Below, one piece after another: positions 46,564 through 55,329 of a stretch of DNA of 64,000 nucleotides. The notes beneath the pieces are model-generated. The model searched no databases. It saw nothing but the letters and a program-made list of their open reading frames with translations, and had not been told where the DNA came from. Every line of letters begins with the position of its first letter. Position 1 is the first letter of the stretch. Both the position numbers and the translations under genes were made by a program. Source of the stretch: Pseudomonas sp. NCCP-436 (GTDB lineage Bacteria > Pseudomonadota > Gammaproteobacteria > Pseudomonadales > Pseudomonadaceae); the NCBI RefSeq assembly GCF_019656335.1, contig NZ_BPLZ01000012.1, forward strand, positions 1 to 64,000. Reading direction: 5' to 3'.

Positions 46564-47916
46564 TCAGAGGTTGTACTGCTTGCGCTTGCGATACAGCGTA
46601 GAGGAGTCGATGCCTAGTGTTCTGGCTGCCAAGTCCAGGGTGTTGCTGTTGGCCAGTACTGCCGCAATGTGTGCCTTTTCCAGCTCTTCCAGGCTTAGTG
46701 CCGCGCCGATGCGTGGCGTGCTGACTGGGGCTTCCGTAGCACCGCCAAGACCGAGGTGGGATACCTCGACACTTTCCTGCTGGCAGATGATGCTGGCGCG
46801 CTCGATGACGTTGCGCAGTTCGCGGATATTGCCCGGCCAGTGATAGTTCTGCAGCGCGGTGATGGCTTTGGGGCCAAAGGCACAGGCCGGGCGACCGTAT
46901 TCGCTGACGAAGCGGGCCAGGAAGCGCTCGGCCAGCGGGAGGATGTCCTCGTGGCGCTCGCGTAGTGGCGGCAGGGTCAGGGTGATGACGTTGAGGCGAT
47001 AGAGCAGGTCTTCGCGGAAACGTCCTTCACGCACCATCTCGTTCAGATCCAGGTTGGTGGCGGCGACGATGCGCACGTCGGCATGGCGGGTTACCGGGTC
47101 GCCGACACGTTCGTACTCCTTGTCCTGGATAAAACGCAGCAGCTTGGGTTGCAGGGCCAGCGGGAAATCGCCGATCTCGTCGAGAAACAAGGTGCCACCG
47201 TCGGCCTGGCTGACCCGGCCCTGGGTGCTTTCGCTGGCGCCGGTGAAGGAGCCGCGGGCATGGCCGAACAGCTCGCTCTCCATTAGCTCTGCGGTCAGCG
47301 ATGGGCAGTTGATGGTCACGCAGGTGCGTCGGGCTCGTCGGCTCCAGCCGTGAATGGCGCGGGCCAGTTCGCCCTTGCCGGTGCCGGACTCGCCGAGAAT
47401 GAGGATATTGGCATCGGTGGTAGCGACCTGACGAGCAGTCTCAAGAATGGACATCATCGCCGGACTGTGCGAGTCGAGCCCGTCTTTGCTCTTGCTCACC
47501 TCGCCCTCCAGGGCCTCCAGACGTGCGGCCAGGGTGCGCAGTTCCAGCTGCTTGGCGGCCGCCAGGCGCAGTTGATCCGGTGTGCAGGGTTTGACCAGGT
47601 AGTCGGCGGCACCGGCCTGGATGGCGTCCACGGCGGTGTCTATCGCTGAATGCGCGGTGATGATCACTACCCGCATCCAGGGGGCCTGGATACGCATCTG
47701 TGCCAGCAGATCCAGGCCATTGTCCTCACCCAGGCGCAGGTCGAGGAAGCACAGGTCGAATACCTGGCGGCGCAGCAGAGCCTCGGCCTGTGCCGCGCTG
47801 CCGGCTCCGGAGACCTCGTATCCCTCGTCCTCCAGGCAGTAGCGGAAGGTGCGCAGGATCGCTGCTTCGTCGTCGACTAGCAGGATACGTCCATTGGTCT
47901 GCGCTGAATCTGCCAT
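46564..47916 (-). CDS. algB: AlgB, NtrC-family response regulator
   Basis: A 450-residue activator. Receiver domain with Asp59 (FLDLRLGEDNG); central AAA+ domain with Walker A GESGTGKGELARA (about 175-187), the sigma-54 contact loop GSFTGA (222-227) in place of the usual GAFTGA, and Walker B GGTLFLDEIGDFP; C-terminal Fis-type helix-turn-helix (LDLAARTLGIDSSTLYRKRKQYNL). Cognate kinase KinB is encoded just downstream. In P. aeruginosa AlgB activates algD. One perfect TGCAA-N-TTGCA dyad stands upstream of its start, which suggests autoregulation. Confidence 0.92.
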   Translation of the reverse strand: MADSAQTNGRILLVDDEAAILRTFRYCLEDEGYEVSGAGSAAQAEALLRRQVFDLCFLDLRLGEDNGLDLLAQMRIQAPWMRVVIITAHSAIDTAVDAIQAGAADYLVKPCTPDQLRLAAAKQLELRTLAARLEALEGEVSKSKDGLDSHSPAMMSILETARQVATTDANILILGESGTGKGELARAIHGWSRRARRTCVTINCPSLTAELMESELFGHARGSFTGASESTQGRVSQADGGTLFLDEIGDFPLALQPKLLRFIQDKEYERVGDPVTRHADVRIVAATNLDLNEMVREGRFREDLLYRLNVITLTLPPLRERHEDILPLAERFLARFVSEYGRPACAFGPKAITALQNYHWPGNIRELRNVIERASIICQQESVEVSHLGLGGATEAPVSTPRIGAALSLEELEKAHIAAVLANSNTLDLAARTLGIDSSTLYRKRKQYNL

Positions 47917-47964
47917 TGATGTACTCCATTACCTGGTTGATGCAGGTTAGTCAGGAAATGTCCG

Positions 47965-47975
47965 TGCAAGTTGCA
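47965..47975. promoter_or_regulatory. Dyad upstream of algB
   Basis: TGCAA-G-TTGCA, a perfect 5-bp dyad whose near edge is 49 bases from the algB start codon. It shares the pattern TGCAA-N2-TGCATG with the two dyads upstream of the sigma-54 promoter at 44162. Confidence 0.5.
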
Positions 47976-48088
47976 TGGGTCTTGCGTTCAGCCAACGCCT
48001 TGGGGCACGCGTCATATCTCCCTGACGCGGTTAAAGCCGACCCATGGTTCCGTGCCGACCTTACAACAGGTCATGTCAGTTGGCCGAT

Positions 48089-48154
48089 CCGCAGGACGGC
48101 AGGAGGGATGTCTGTCAGCCGATGCTCATGAGCATAGAGGCCCTCCTGCTGCGG
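48089..48154. repeat. Large interrupted stem-loop with inner palindrome
   Basis: Arms GCAGGAGGG / CCCTCCTGC (48099-48107 with 48141-48149) plus an outer 5-bp extension (48089-48093 with 48150-48154) after a five-base bulge. The loop contains ATGCTCATGAGCAT (48122-48135), a perfect 14-base palindrome. It could be an RNA structure, a terminator of an unseen transcript, or a protein-binding site. Confidence 0.5.
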
Positions 48155-48198
48155 AACAATGCAAGCGCCATGAGCCTGCCAGCTCCTTCGTCATCCAA

Positions 48199-48216
48199 CT
48201 GTCACATTAGTTTCAT
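48199..48216 (+). promoter_or_regulatory. Pho box (PhoB site) upstream of pstS
   Basis: CTGTCAC-ATTA-GTTTCAT has the 7-4-7 layout of the PhoB consensus CTGTCAT-AWAW-CTGTCAY. The first half is nearly perfect and the second weaker. It lies 70 bases before the pstS ATG, a normal position for phosphate-starvation induction. Confidence 0.75.
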
Positions 48217-48285
48217 AGAGTGTTCACGTGGCCTGCCAATACTGGGCCCCGTTCCACCCAACACTAATCCTGCTAGGAGCAAGGC

Positions 48286-49251
48286 ATGAAACTGAAGCGT
48301 TTGATGGTGGCCCTGACGTTCGCCGCCGCTGGCGTAGGCGCCGCCTCGGCGATCGCCGCTGTCGACCCGGCTCTGCCGAACTATGAGAAAACTTCGGGTG
48401 TATCGGGCAATCTGTCCAGCGTCGGTTCCGATTCGCTGGCCAACCTGATGACTCTGTGGGCCGAGGAATTCAAGAAGAACTATCCCAACGTCAACATCCA
48501 GATCCAGGCGGCCGGCTCCAGCACCGCGCCACCGGCCATGACTGAAGGCACTGCCAACATGGGTCCGATGAGCCGGCCGATGAAGGACAGCGAGATCCAG
48601 GCTTTCGAGGAAAAGTACGGCTACAAGCCTACTGCGGTTCCGGTCGCCATCGATGCTCTGGCGGTGTTCGTGCACAAGGACAACCCGATCAAGAGCCTGA
48701 CCATTGAGCAGGTTGACGGCATCTTCTCCAGCACCCTGTTGTGCGGTGGTAAGGATATTCGTACCTGGGGCGATCTGGGGCTAACCGGTGAATGGGCAAG
48801 CAAGCCGATCCAGCTGTTCGGTCGCAATTCGGTATCCGGCACCTACGGTTATTTCAAGGAAGAGGCCCTGTGCAAGGGTGACTTCAAACCCAGCGTCAAC
48901 GAACAGCCGGGTTCGGCCTCGGTGGTGCAGTCGATCTCCAGCACCCTGAACGCCATTGGCTATTCGGGCATCGGCTACCGCACTTCCAGCGTGCGTGCCG
49001 TACCGCTGGCCAAGCAGGATGGTGAGGCTTACGAGGCAACCGAGGAAAACGCCCTGGCTGGCAAGTTCCCGCTGGCGCGCTTCTTCTATGTCTATGTGAA
49101 CAAGGCGCCGAACCAGCCGTTGAGCCCGCTGGATGCCGAATTCGTCAAGCTGATGCTGTCGAAGCAGGGCCAGGAGGTAGTGCTCAAGGATGGCTATATC
49201 CCGCTGCCGTCCAATGTGGCTCAGAAGGCGCTCAAGGAACTGGGGCTGTAA
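48286..49251 (+). CDS. pstS: Phosphate-binding protein PstS
   Basis: A 321-residue periplasmic phosphate-binding protein. Signal peptide [20 protein letters not shown] with cleavage near SAIAA. Binding segments include [40 protein letters not shown] and [14 protein letters not shown], the serine/threonine-rich loops that hold phosphate. AGGAGC lies six to seven bases before the ATG. It is preceded by a Pho box and followed by the rest of the pst operon. Length fits the Pseudomonas PstS type. Confidence 0.94.
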   Translation: MKLKRLMVALTFAAAGVGAASAIAAVDPALPNYEKTSGVSGNLSSVGSDSLANLMTLWAEEFKKNYPNVNIQIQAAGSSTAPPAMTEGTANMGPMSRPMKDSEIQAFEEKYGYKPTAVPVAIDALAVFVHKDNPIKSLTIEQVDGIFSSTLLCGGKDIRTWGDLGLTGEWASKPIQLFGRNSVSGTYGYFKEEALCKGDFKPSVNEQPGSASVVQSISSTLNAIGYSGIGYRTSSVRAVPLAKQDGEAYEATEENALAGKFPLARFFYVYVNKAPNQPLSPLDAEFVKLMLSKQGQEVVLKDGYIPLPSNVAQKALKELGL

Positions 49252-49270
49252 CCCTTCCGCTGTATCGTCG

Positions 49271-49303
49271 AATGCCTGTCGCTCGTTGCGAGCGACAGGC
49301 ATT
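49271..49303 (+). terminator. Strong hairpin after pstS
   Basis: A perfect 15-bp stem AATGCCTGTCGCTCG and its complement around a TTG loop, 20 bases after the pstS stop. No T-run. It probably lets pstS accumulate over the distal genes, by partial termination or 3' end protection. Confidence 0.7.
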
Positions 49304-49317
49304 GGCGTGTCGGCGGG

Positions 49318-49335
49318 TTGTCATCTTTCTGTCAC
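49318..49335 (+). promoter_or_regulatory. Second Pho box, upstream of pstC
   Basis: TTGTCAT-CTTT-CTGTCAC: both seven-base halves match the PhoB consensus almost fully, better than the pstS site. It lies 73 bases before the pstC ATG and directly after the strong hairpin, so pstCAB-phoU has its own phosphate-controlled promoter. Confidence 0.8.
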
Positions 49336-49407
49336 ACAGCTTCGCTAGATTGTCCAGTATGGGCAGCCGCAGGCGCTGCTAACTCGCTCGCGCAGAGACC
49401 GCTTCGC

Positions 49408-51693
49408 ATGAATGACTTGGCCAAAGACCCGGTGAACCCGTCGCCCAATCCCCTGGGTATCGACTTCAACACGCCTGCCCTGCAGCGCAAGCGCCGGCTG
49501 CGCACGCTGAAGGATCGGCTAGCCCGCTGGTACGTGTCCGTTGGTGGTCTGGCTGTGCTCGGCGCCATCACTCTGATCTTCTTCTACCTGGCCCATGTGG
49601 TGCTGCCGATGTTTCAGGGCGCCTCCATCGAGGCGCGGCCGGCACAGCAGCCAGCCTGGCTGGCCGAGGCCGGGGAGCCACTGCTGCTGGCGCTGGAGGA
49701 GCAGAATCAGGTCGGCCTGCGTCTGAACAGTGGCGGCAACGTGCATTTCTTTGCCCTGCGTAGTGGCGAGATGCTGCAGCAGGTACAACTGCCGCTGCCG
49801 GCCGGCACCAGCATCACTGCCGTGAGCCAGGATCAGCCGGGCAGCCGGCGCGTTGCTCTGGGCCTGTCCAATGGCGAAGTGCTGGTAATTCAGCACAACT
49901 ACCGGGTCAGCTACCCGGACAATGTACGTACCATCACGCCGCAGATCGATTACCCCTATGGCGAGGCGCCACTGCCGCTGGATCCGCAGGGCCGGGCATT
50001 GCGCCATGTGGCGCTGAGTCTCAATGGCGGCAGCCTGATGCTGGCAGGCAGCAGTGGCAGCGAGCTGAACCTGAGCGCCATTCGCCGCGAGGAAAACCCT
50101 TTTACTGGTGAAGCCAGCGTTGATGAGCAGCGCATCCAACTGCCGCAGATCGGCGAGCCGGTCAATCAACTGCTGTTCGATTCGCGTCAGCAATGGTTGT
50201 ATGTATTCAATGGCGAGTCCGCTGTCGATGTGTTCGACCTGCGCAAGCGCAGCCTCAACGGCCGCTACGATGTCCTGCGTGATGCCGGCAATCGCGTGAC
50301 CAGTGTCACCGGCCTGCTCGGTGGCACCTCGGTGATGATCGGCGATGCCAAAGGCGGCATCCAGCAGTGGTTCATGGTGCGCGACAAGGACGGCAAGTCC
50401 AGCTTCCAGGCGGTGCGCAGCTTCCATCTGGGAGACAGCGCCATTACCCAGATACTGCCGGAGGAGCGACGCAAGGGCTTTATGGCGATGGATGCCGAAG
50501 GCCGTCTGGGGGTTTTCCACAGCACCGCACACCGCACCCTGCTCAGAACTTCCGTGACTGAGGGCGCGGCTCTCGCCACCCTGTCACCGCGGGCCACCCG
50601 ACTGCTGGTGGAGGCCGACGGGCAGCTACGCCGTTTCGTGGTGGACAACCCGCACCCGGAGATTTCCTGGAGCGCACTGTGGGGCAAGGTCTGGTATGAA
50701 AACTACGCAGAACCTGATTACGTCTGGCAGTCGACTTCGGCCAACACCGATTTCGAGCCCAAGCTGAGCCTTTCTCCGCTGGCCTTCGGTACGCTCAAGG
50801 CAGCCTTCTACGCCATGCTGCTGGCTGCGCCGCTGGCGATTGCCGCGGCTATCTACACCGCCTACTTCATGGCCCCGCGCATGCGTACCAAGGTCAAGCC
50901 GGTGATCGAGCTGATGGAGGCACTGCCGACGGTGATCCTTGGTTTCTTCGCCGGCCTGTTTCTCGCGCCCTTCCTGGAGAGCCACCTGCCCGGAATTTTC
51001 AGTCTGTTGCTGCTGATGCCGGTGGGTATTCTGCTGGCCGGTTACTTGTGGAGCCGGCTGCCGGACGCACTGCGTCACCGGATGGCGGATGGCTGGGAGG
51101 CAGCTCTGCTGATCCCGGTGGTGCTGGCTGTGGGCTGGTTGTCCCTGGCTCTCAGTGGACATCTGGAGAACTGGCTGTTCGACGGCAACATGCGCCTGTG
51201 GCTAAGCAATGACCTGGGTATCCCGTTCGATCAGCGCAATGCCCTGGTTGTTGGCCTGGCGATGGGCTTTGCGGTGATTCCCAACATCTACTCAATCGCC
51301 GAGGACGCCGTGTTTAGCGTGCCCAAGAGCCTGACCTTCGGTTCTCTCGCGCTTGGCGCCACTCCCTGGCAGACCCTGACGCGGGTGGTGATCCTCACTG
51401 CCAGCCCGGGAATCTTCTCGGCGCTGATGATCGGCATGGGCCGCGCAGTGGGCGAGACCATGATCGTGCTGATGGCCACCGGCAATACGCCGATCATGGA
51501 CATCAATATCTTCGAAGGCATGCGTACCCTGGCGGCCAACGTTGCGGTGGAAATGCCCGAGTCGGAAGTGGGCGGCACCCATTACCGCGTGCTGTTCCTC
51601 GCTGCATTGGTGCTGCTGCTGTTTACCTTCGTGATGAATACCTTGGCCGAACTGATCCGCCAGCGCCTGCGCACTCGTTATTCGTCGCTATAG
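49408..51693 (+). CDS. pstC: Phosphate ABC transporter permease PstC, long form
   Basis: A 761-residue permease, more than twice the length of E. coli PstC (about 320). A cytoplasmic N terminus of about 40 residues and one span (VGGLAVLGAITLIFFYLAHVV) lead to a large extracytoplasmic region, about residues 70-450. That region is made of repeated short strands (VHFFALRSGEMLQQVQL, VALGLSNGEVLVIQHNY) that suggests a WD40-like propeller. The canonical permease domain begins near 455 and contains MEALPTVILGFFAGL and the coupling loop FGSLALGATPWQTLTRVVI. ATG at 49408 is used; in-frame sequence to 49318 overlaps the Pho box. Confidence 0.92.
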   Translation: MNDLAKDPVNPSPNPLGIDFNTPALQRKRRLRTLKDRLARWYVSVGGLAVLGAITLIFFYLAHVVLPMFQGASIEARPAQQPAWLAEAGEPLLLALEEQNQVGLRLNSGGNVHFFALRSGEMLQQVQLPLPAGTSITAVSQDQPGSRRVALGLSNGEVLVIQHNYRVSYPDNVRTITPQIDYPYGEAPLPLDPQGRALRHVALSLNGGSLMLAGSSGSELNLSAIRREENPFTGEASVDEQRIQLPQIGEPVNQLLFDSRQQWLYVFNGESAVDVFDLRKRSLNGRYDVLRDAGNRVTSVTGLLGGTSVMIGDAKGGIQQWFMVRDKDGKSSFQAVRSFHLGDSAITQILPEERRKGFMAMDAEGRLGVFHSTAHRTLLRTSVTEGAALATLSPRATRLLVEADGQLRRFVVDNPHPEISWSALWGKVWYENYAEPDYVWQSTSANTDFEPKLSLSPLAFGTLKAAFYAMLLAAPLAIAAAIYTAYFMAPRMRTKVKPVIELMEALPTVILGFFAGLFLAPFLESHLPGIFSLLLLMPVGILLAGYLWSRLPDALRHRMADGWEAALLIPVVLAVGWLSLALSGHLENWLFDGNMRLWLSNDLGIPFDQRNALVVGLAMGFAVIPNIYSIAEDAVFSVPKSLTFGSLALGATPWQTLTRVVILTASPGIFSALMIGMGRAVGETMIVLMATGNTPIMDINIFEGMRTLAANVAVEMPESEVGGTHYRVLFLAALVLLLFTFVMNTLAELIRQRLRTRYSSL

Positions 51694-51708
51694 CAAACCA
51701 ACAGATGA

Positions 51709-51803
51709 CCCTCTATCGCTTGCGAAAGAGGGCTTGCAGGGCGGGAGGGTAGTGTGGACACCACGGCTCTATACCCCGCCCCCTCTCCCGTAAGCGGGAG
51801 AGG
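51709..51803. repeat. Composite hairpin element between pstC and pstA
   Basis: Stem one pairs 51709-51719 with 51722-51732 (CCCTCT and TCGC arms). A middle pair GGGCGGG / CCCGCCC (51739-51745 with 51775-51781) encloses GTGT-GG-ACAC. Stem three is CCTCTCCCG-TAAG-CGGGAGAGG (51782-51803). The last stem resembles a dispersed CCTCTCCC/GGGAGAGG element seen in many pseudomonads. Confidence 0.55.
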
Positions 51804-51839
51804 CTAGGTAGAGAACGATTTCATTCAAGGTGTCATGCC

Positions 51840-53510
51840 GTGAAAAAGTACAACCTGAAAACCTGGTTCAAGAGCGGCGCCCCCGGCGTGTGGATGAGTG
51901 GAGGTGCCGTCGCCATCGCCATCATCATGACCCTCGGTCTGCTGGCGGTGATCGCCACGCGCGGGCTGGGGCACTTCTGGCCAGCCGATGTGCTTGAGGC
52001 CGACTACCAAGTACCGCAGCAGGAAAGCCAGGTGCTGCTGGGCGAGGTGGTTCAGCGTGAGGAGGTGCCGCGCGCGCGCCTGGCTGCCGCAGGGCTGCCG
52101 GTAGCCGAGGAAGGCGGCGAGTTCATGACTCGCGAGCTGCTCAAGGTGGGCAACCGCGAGCTGTTTGGTGCCGATTTCTCCTGGGTGGTGGGCGAGTGGC
52201 TGAGCAATCCGCGCAAGCCCGCCGAGGTGACCGTACTGGAACGGCGCGAGTGGGGTAACTACTACGGCTACCTGCTGGCAGTGAAGGAAAATGGGCAGGT
52301 CGTTGCCGAGGGCGAAGCTGCCTGGACGGCTCTGCAGGAGCGTCTGCAGCGTGTCGAGCAGCTGCATGCGCGGCTGGTGCGACTGGAAAAACGCGATATT
52401 GGCCGGATCAACCATGCTCTTGAGCGCATCCGTCTGGAGGGGCGCAAGCTGGCGCTGGAGGGGCGTCTGGATGAGGCGGCCCAGGCCGACATGGATGCCC
52501 GCCGTGAAGCATTGAACGCCGAATACCGCCAGCTGGAGGAGCAGATGGTTGAGCTGGTCGGCCAGGTCAACCGTGACAGCGTGACCTTGCGCGCCAGTGA
52601 CGGCCGTGTCAGCGAGATTGCCTTGGGCAAGGTGGTACGGGCTTTCCGTCCCAACGCCATGAGCATGACGGACAAGCTGGGACATTACGGGACGAAACTT
52701 TGGGAGTTTGTCAGTGACGAGCCGCGCGAGGCCAACACCGAGGGCGGTATTTTCCCGGCGATCTTCGGCACCGTGCTGATGGTCATCCTGATGGCGGTGA
52801 TCGTCACGCCGTTCGGTGTGATTGCTGCGGTGTACCTGCGTGAGTACGCCCACCAGGGCACTCTGACGCGGATCATCCGCATTGCCGTGAACAACCTGGC
52901 CGGGGTGCCGTCGATTGTCTATGGGGTGTTTGGCCTGGGCTTTTTCGTCTACGTACTGGGTGGCTCCCTCGACCGCCTGCTGTTCCCGGAGGCAGCACCG
53001 GCACCCACCTTCGGCACACCCGGGCTGATGTGGGCCTCGCTGACTTTGGCCATCCTCACCCTGCCGGTGGTCATCGTTGCCACCGAGGAAGGCCTGGCGC
53101 GTATCCCGCGGGCGGTGCGCGAAGGATCGCTGGCGCTTGGTGCGACCAAGGCCGAGACGCTTTGGAAAGTGGTGATTCCGATGGCCAGCCCGGCGATGAT
53201 GACCGGCCTGATCCTCGCCGTGGCGCGTGCTGCCGGCGAAGTGGCACCGTTGATGCTGGTGGGGGTGGTCAAGCTGGCACCGAGCCTGCCGCTGGACGGC
53301 AACTACCCTTACCTGCACCTGGATCAGAAGATCATGCACCTGGGCTTCCACATCTATGATGTCGGCTTCCAGAGCCCCAACGTCGAGGCTGCACGGCCGC
53401 TGGTGTACGCCACCGCGCTGCTGCTGGTGGTAGTCATCGCCCTGCTCAATATCAGCGCGGTCTATATCCGCAACCACCTGCGCGAGAAATACAAGGCGCT
53501 GGATCACTAA
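51840..53510 (+). CDS. pstA: Phosphate ABC transporter permease PstA, long form
   Basis: A 556-residue permease; E. coli PstA is about 296. One N-terminal span (GAVAIAIIMTLGLLAVIA) is followed by an insert of about 250 residues with a long coiled coil (ERLQRVEQLHARLVRLEKRD to QLEEQMVELVGQV). The canonical domain begins near residue 300 (FGTVLMVILMAVIVTPFGVIA) with the coupling loop REGSLALGATKAETLWKVVIP. The start is GTG, with AAGGTG upstream. It pairs with the long PstC. Confidence 0.92.
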   Translation: MKKYNLKTWFKSGAPGVWMSGGAVAIAIIMTLGLLAVIATRGLGHFWPADVLEADYQVPQQESQVLLGEVVQREEVPRARLAAAGLPVAEEGGEFMTRELLKVGNRELFGADFSWVVGEWLSNPRKPAEVTVLERREWGNYYGYLLAVKENGQVVAEGEAAWTALQERLQRVEQLHARLVRLEKRDIGRINHALERIRLEGRKLALEGRLDEAAQADMDARREALNAEYRQLEEQMVELVGQVNRDSVTLRASDGRVSEIALGKVVRAFRPNAMSMTDKLGHYGTKLWEFVSDEPREANTEGGIFPAIFGTVLMVILMAVIVTPFGVIAAVYLREYAHQGTLTRIIRIAVNNLAGVPSIVYGVFGLGFFVYVLGGSLDRLLFPEAAPAPTFGTPGLMWASLTLAILTLPVVIVATEEGLARIPRAVREGSLALGATKAETLWKVVIPMASPAMMTGLILAVARAAGEVAPLMLVGVVKLAPSLPLDGNYPYLHLDQKIMHLGFHIYDVGFQSPNVEAARPLVYATALLLVVVIALLNISAVYIRNHLREKYKALDH

Positions 53511-53518
53511 TGCGGCTG

Positions 53519-53542
53519 CGAGCGCCTGGCGCTTGCCGCTCG
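53519..53542 (+). other. Short stem between pstA and pstB
   Basis: CGAGCG and CGCTCG arms enclose a perfect AGCGCC-T-GGCGCT palindrome, so two alternative folds are possible. It fills the 54-base gap between the genes. Confidence 0.35.
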
Positions 53543-53564
53543 TGGCTACGAACGGAGTGAATGT

Positions 53565-54398
53565 ATGCAACAAGAAGCCCATTCCCGCGGTATCGACCTC
53601 AGTGCACTGGGCCGCAGCCGCCAGAACCTGAGCCTGGACAGCGAAACCACCGCTATCGAAGTGCCGGGGTTGAACCTGTACTACGGTCAGAAGCAGGCGC
53701 TGTTCGATGTCTGCATGAACATCCCGAAACAGCGGGTGACCGCCTTCATCGGCCCGTCCGGCTGCGGCAAGTCGACCCTGCTGCGCACCTTCAACCGGAT
53801 GAACGATCTGGTCGATGGCTGCCGCGTTGAAGGCGAGGTGAATATCGACGGGCGCAACATCTACGCCAAGGGTGAGGATGTGGCCGAGCTGCGCCGCCGC
53901 GTCGGCATGGTGTTCCAGAAGCCCAACCCCTTTCCCAAGAGCATCTACGAGAACGTGGTCTATGGCCTGCGTATCCAGGGTATCAAGAGCAAGCGGGTGC
54001 TGGACGAGGCCGTAGAGTGGGCGTTGCAGAGCGCGGCGCTGTGGGACGAGGTCAAGGATCGTTTGCACGAGTCGGCACTGGGCCTGTCCGGCGGTCAGCA
54101 GCAGCGTCTGGTGATCGCCAGAACCGTGGCGGTTCAGCCGGAAGTCCTGCTGCTCGACGAACCCTGCTCGGCGCTCGATCCGATCTCCACACTCAAGGTC
54201 GAGGAGCTGATCTACGAGCTCAAGCGCCAGTACACCATTGTCATCGTTACCCACAACATGCAGCAGGCGGCGCGGGTCTCCGACTACACCGCTTTCATGT
54301 ACATGGGCAAGCTGGTGGAGTTTGGCGATACCGACACGCTGTTCACCAACCCGGCGAAGAAACAGACCGAAGACTACATCACCGGTCGCTACGGCTAA
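53565..54398 (+). CDS. pstB: Phosphate ABC transporter ATP-binding protein PstB
   Basis: A 277-residue ATPase with Walker [21 protein letters not shown], signature [16 protein letters not shown], Walker [16 protein letters not shown] and switch region [14 protein letters not shown]. The segment [22 protein letters not shown] is diagnostic of PstB. GGAGTG precedes the start; a second ATG four bases earlier is out of frame. Confidence 0.96.
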   Translation: MQQEAHSRGIDLSALGRSRQNLSLDSETTAIEVPGLNLYYGQKQALFDVCMNIPKQRVTAFIGPSGCGKSTLLRTFNRMNDLVDGCRVEGEVNIDGRNIYAKGEDVAELRRRVGMVFQKPNPFPKSIYENVVYGLRIQGIKSKRVLDEAVEWALQSAALWDEVKDRLHESALGLSGGQQQRLVIARTVAVQPEVLLLDEPCSALDPISTLKVEELIYELKRQYTIVIVTHNMQQAARVSDYTAFMYMGKLVEFGDTDTLFTNPAKKQTEDYITGRYG

Positions 54399-54511
54399 CG
54401 CCTGCTGGGGTGAGGCCGCCTTTCTGCGCGGCGCCTCCTGAGCCGAGCACTTTCGCCAAGGCCGGGACGACTGGATTTCAAGAACCTGATTCGCTGCACA
54501 AGGGCTCGACC

Positions 54512-55234
54512 ATGAAAGACAACCATACCCAACACATCTCCCAGCAGTTCAATGCCGAGCTTGAGGACGTGCGCAGCCATCTGCTGGCCATGGGCGGGCT
54601 GGTGGAGAAGCAGGTCAACGATGCCGTTACCGCATTGATCGAGGCCGACTCCGGCCTGGCTCAGCAGGTGCGTGAGATAGACGAGCAAATCAACCAGATG
54701 GAGCGCAACATAGATGAAGAGTGTGTGCGCATCCTGGCTCGTCGTCAGCCGGCAGCCTCCGACTTGCGTCTGATCATCAGTATTTCCAAGTCGGTGATCG
54801 ATCTTGAGCGCATCGGTGACGAGTCGACCAAGATCGCCAAGCGCGCCATCCTCCTAACCGAAGAAGGCGAGTCGCCACGCGGTTATGTCGAAGTGCGGCA
54901 TATCGGTGATCAGGTGCGCAAGATGGTCAGTGATGCCCTCGATGCGTTTGCCCGCTTCGACGTCGATCAGGCGCTGGCCGTAGCCCAGCACGACAAGAGC
55001 GTGGATCGCGAGTACAAGACAGCGCTGCGCGAGCTGGTCACCTACATGATGGAGGATCCGCGTTCGATCTCCCGTGTGCTCAACGTGATCTGGGCGTTGC
55101 GCTCGCTGGAGCGGATCGGTGACCACGCACGCAACATCGCCGAACTGGTAATCTATCTGGTACGCGGCACCGATGTCCGGCATATCGGCCTGACACGCAT
55201 GCGTGAAGAGGTGGAGGGACACACCAGGGACTGA
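54512..55234 (+). CDS. phoU: Phosphate transport regulator PhoU
   Basis: A 240-residue cytoplasmic helical protein made of two three-helix repeats, each with a metal-binding motif (DLERIGDESTKIAKRA and SLERIGDHARNIAELV). PhoU links the Pst transporter to the PhoR kinase and represses the Pho regulon when phosphate is plentiful. The ATG gives MKDNHTQHISQQFNAEL, the usual start; in-frame sequence further upstream runs through pstB in another frame. 113 bases separate it from pstB. Confidence 0.95.
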   Translation: MKDNHTQHISQQFNAELEDVRSHLLAMGGLVEKQVNDAVTALIEADSGLAQQVREIDEQINQMERNIDEECVRILARRQPAASDLRLIISISKSVIDLERIGDESTKIAKRAILLTEEGESPRGYVEVRHIGDQVRKMVSDALDAFARFDVDQALAVAQHDKSVDREYKTALRELVTYMMEDPRSISRVLNVIWALRSLERIGDHARNIAELVIYLVRGTDVRHIGLTRMREEVEGHTRD

Positions 55235-55329
55235 AGCTCCGACGGGATTTGCAGGCTATTCGGCGTTTTCCGTTGGCCTTTGGCCACTAGCCATGACTAT
55301 CCTTATCGTCATTCGTACAGGAGTGGCCG

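Larger units (their letters stand above)
47917..48285. other. Divergent algB-pstS intergenic region
   Basis: No gene is supported in these 369 bases. They contain the algB-proximal dyad, a large interrupted stem-loop around a 14-base palindrome, and the Pho box of pstS, each listed separately. Short reading frames present here lack ribosome binding sites and protein-like composition. Confidence 0.7.

Noticed and set aside
47971..48289. Short plus-strand frames in the algB-pstS gap
   Set aside because: No ribosome binding site, low-complexity translation, and they run through the stem-loop and the Pho box.
51825..54254. 809-codon open frame antisense to pstA and pstB
   Set aside because: High GC leaves the complementary frame of well-conserved genes open; the product is a run of Gln, His, Gly and Arg with no domain, and the sense genes are certain.
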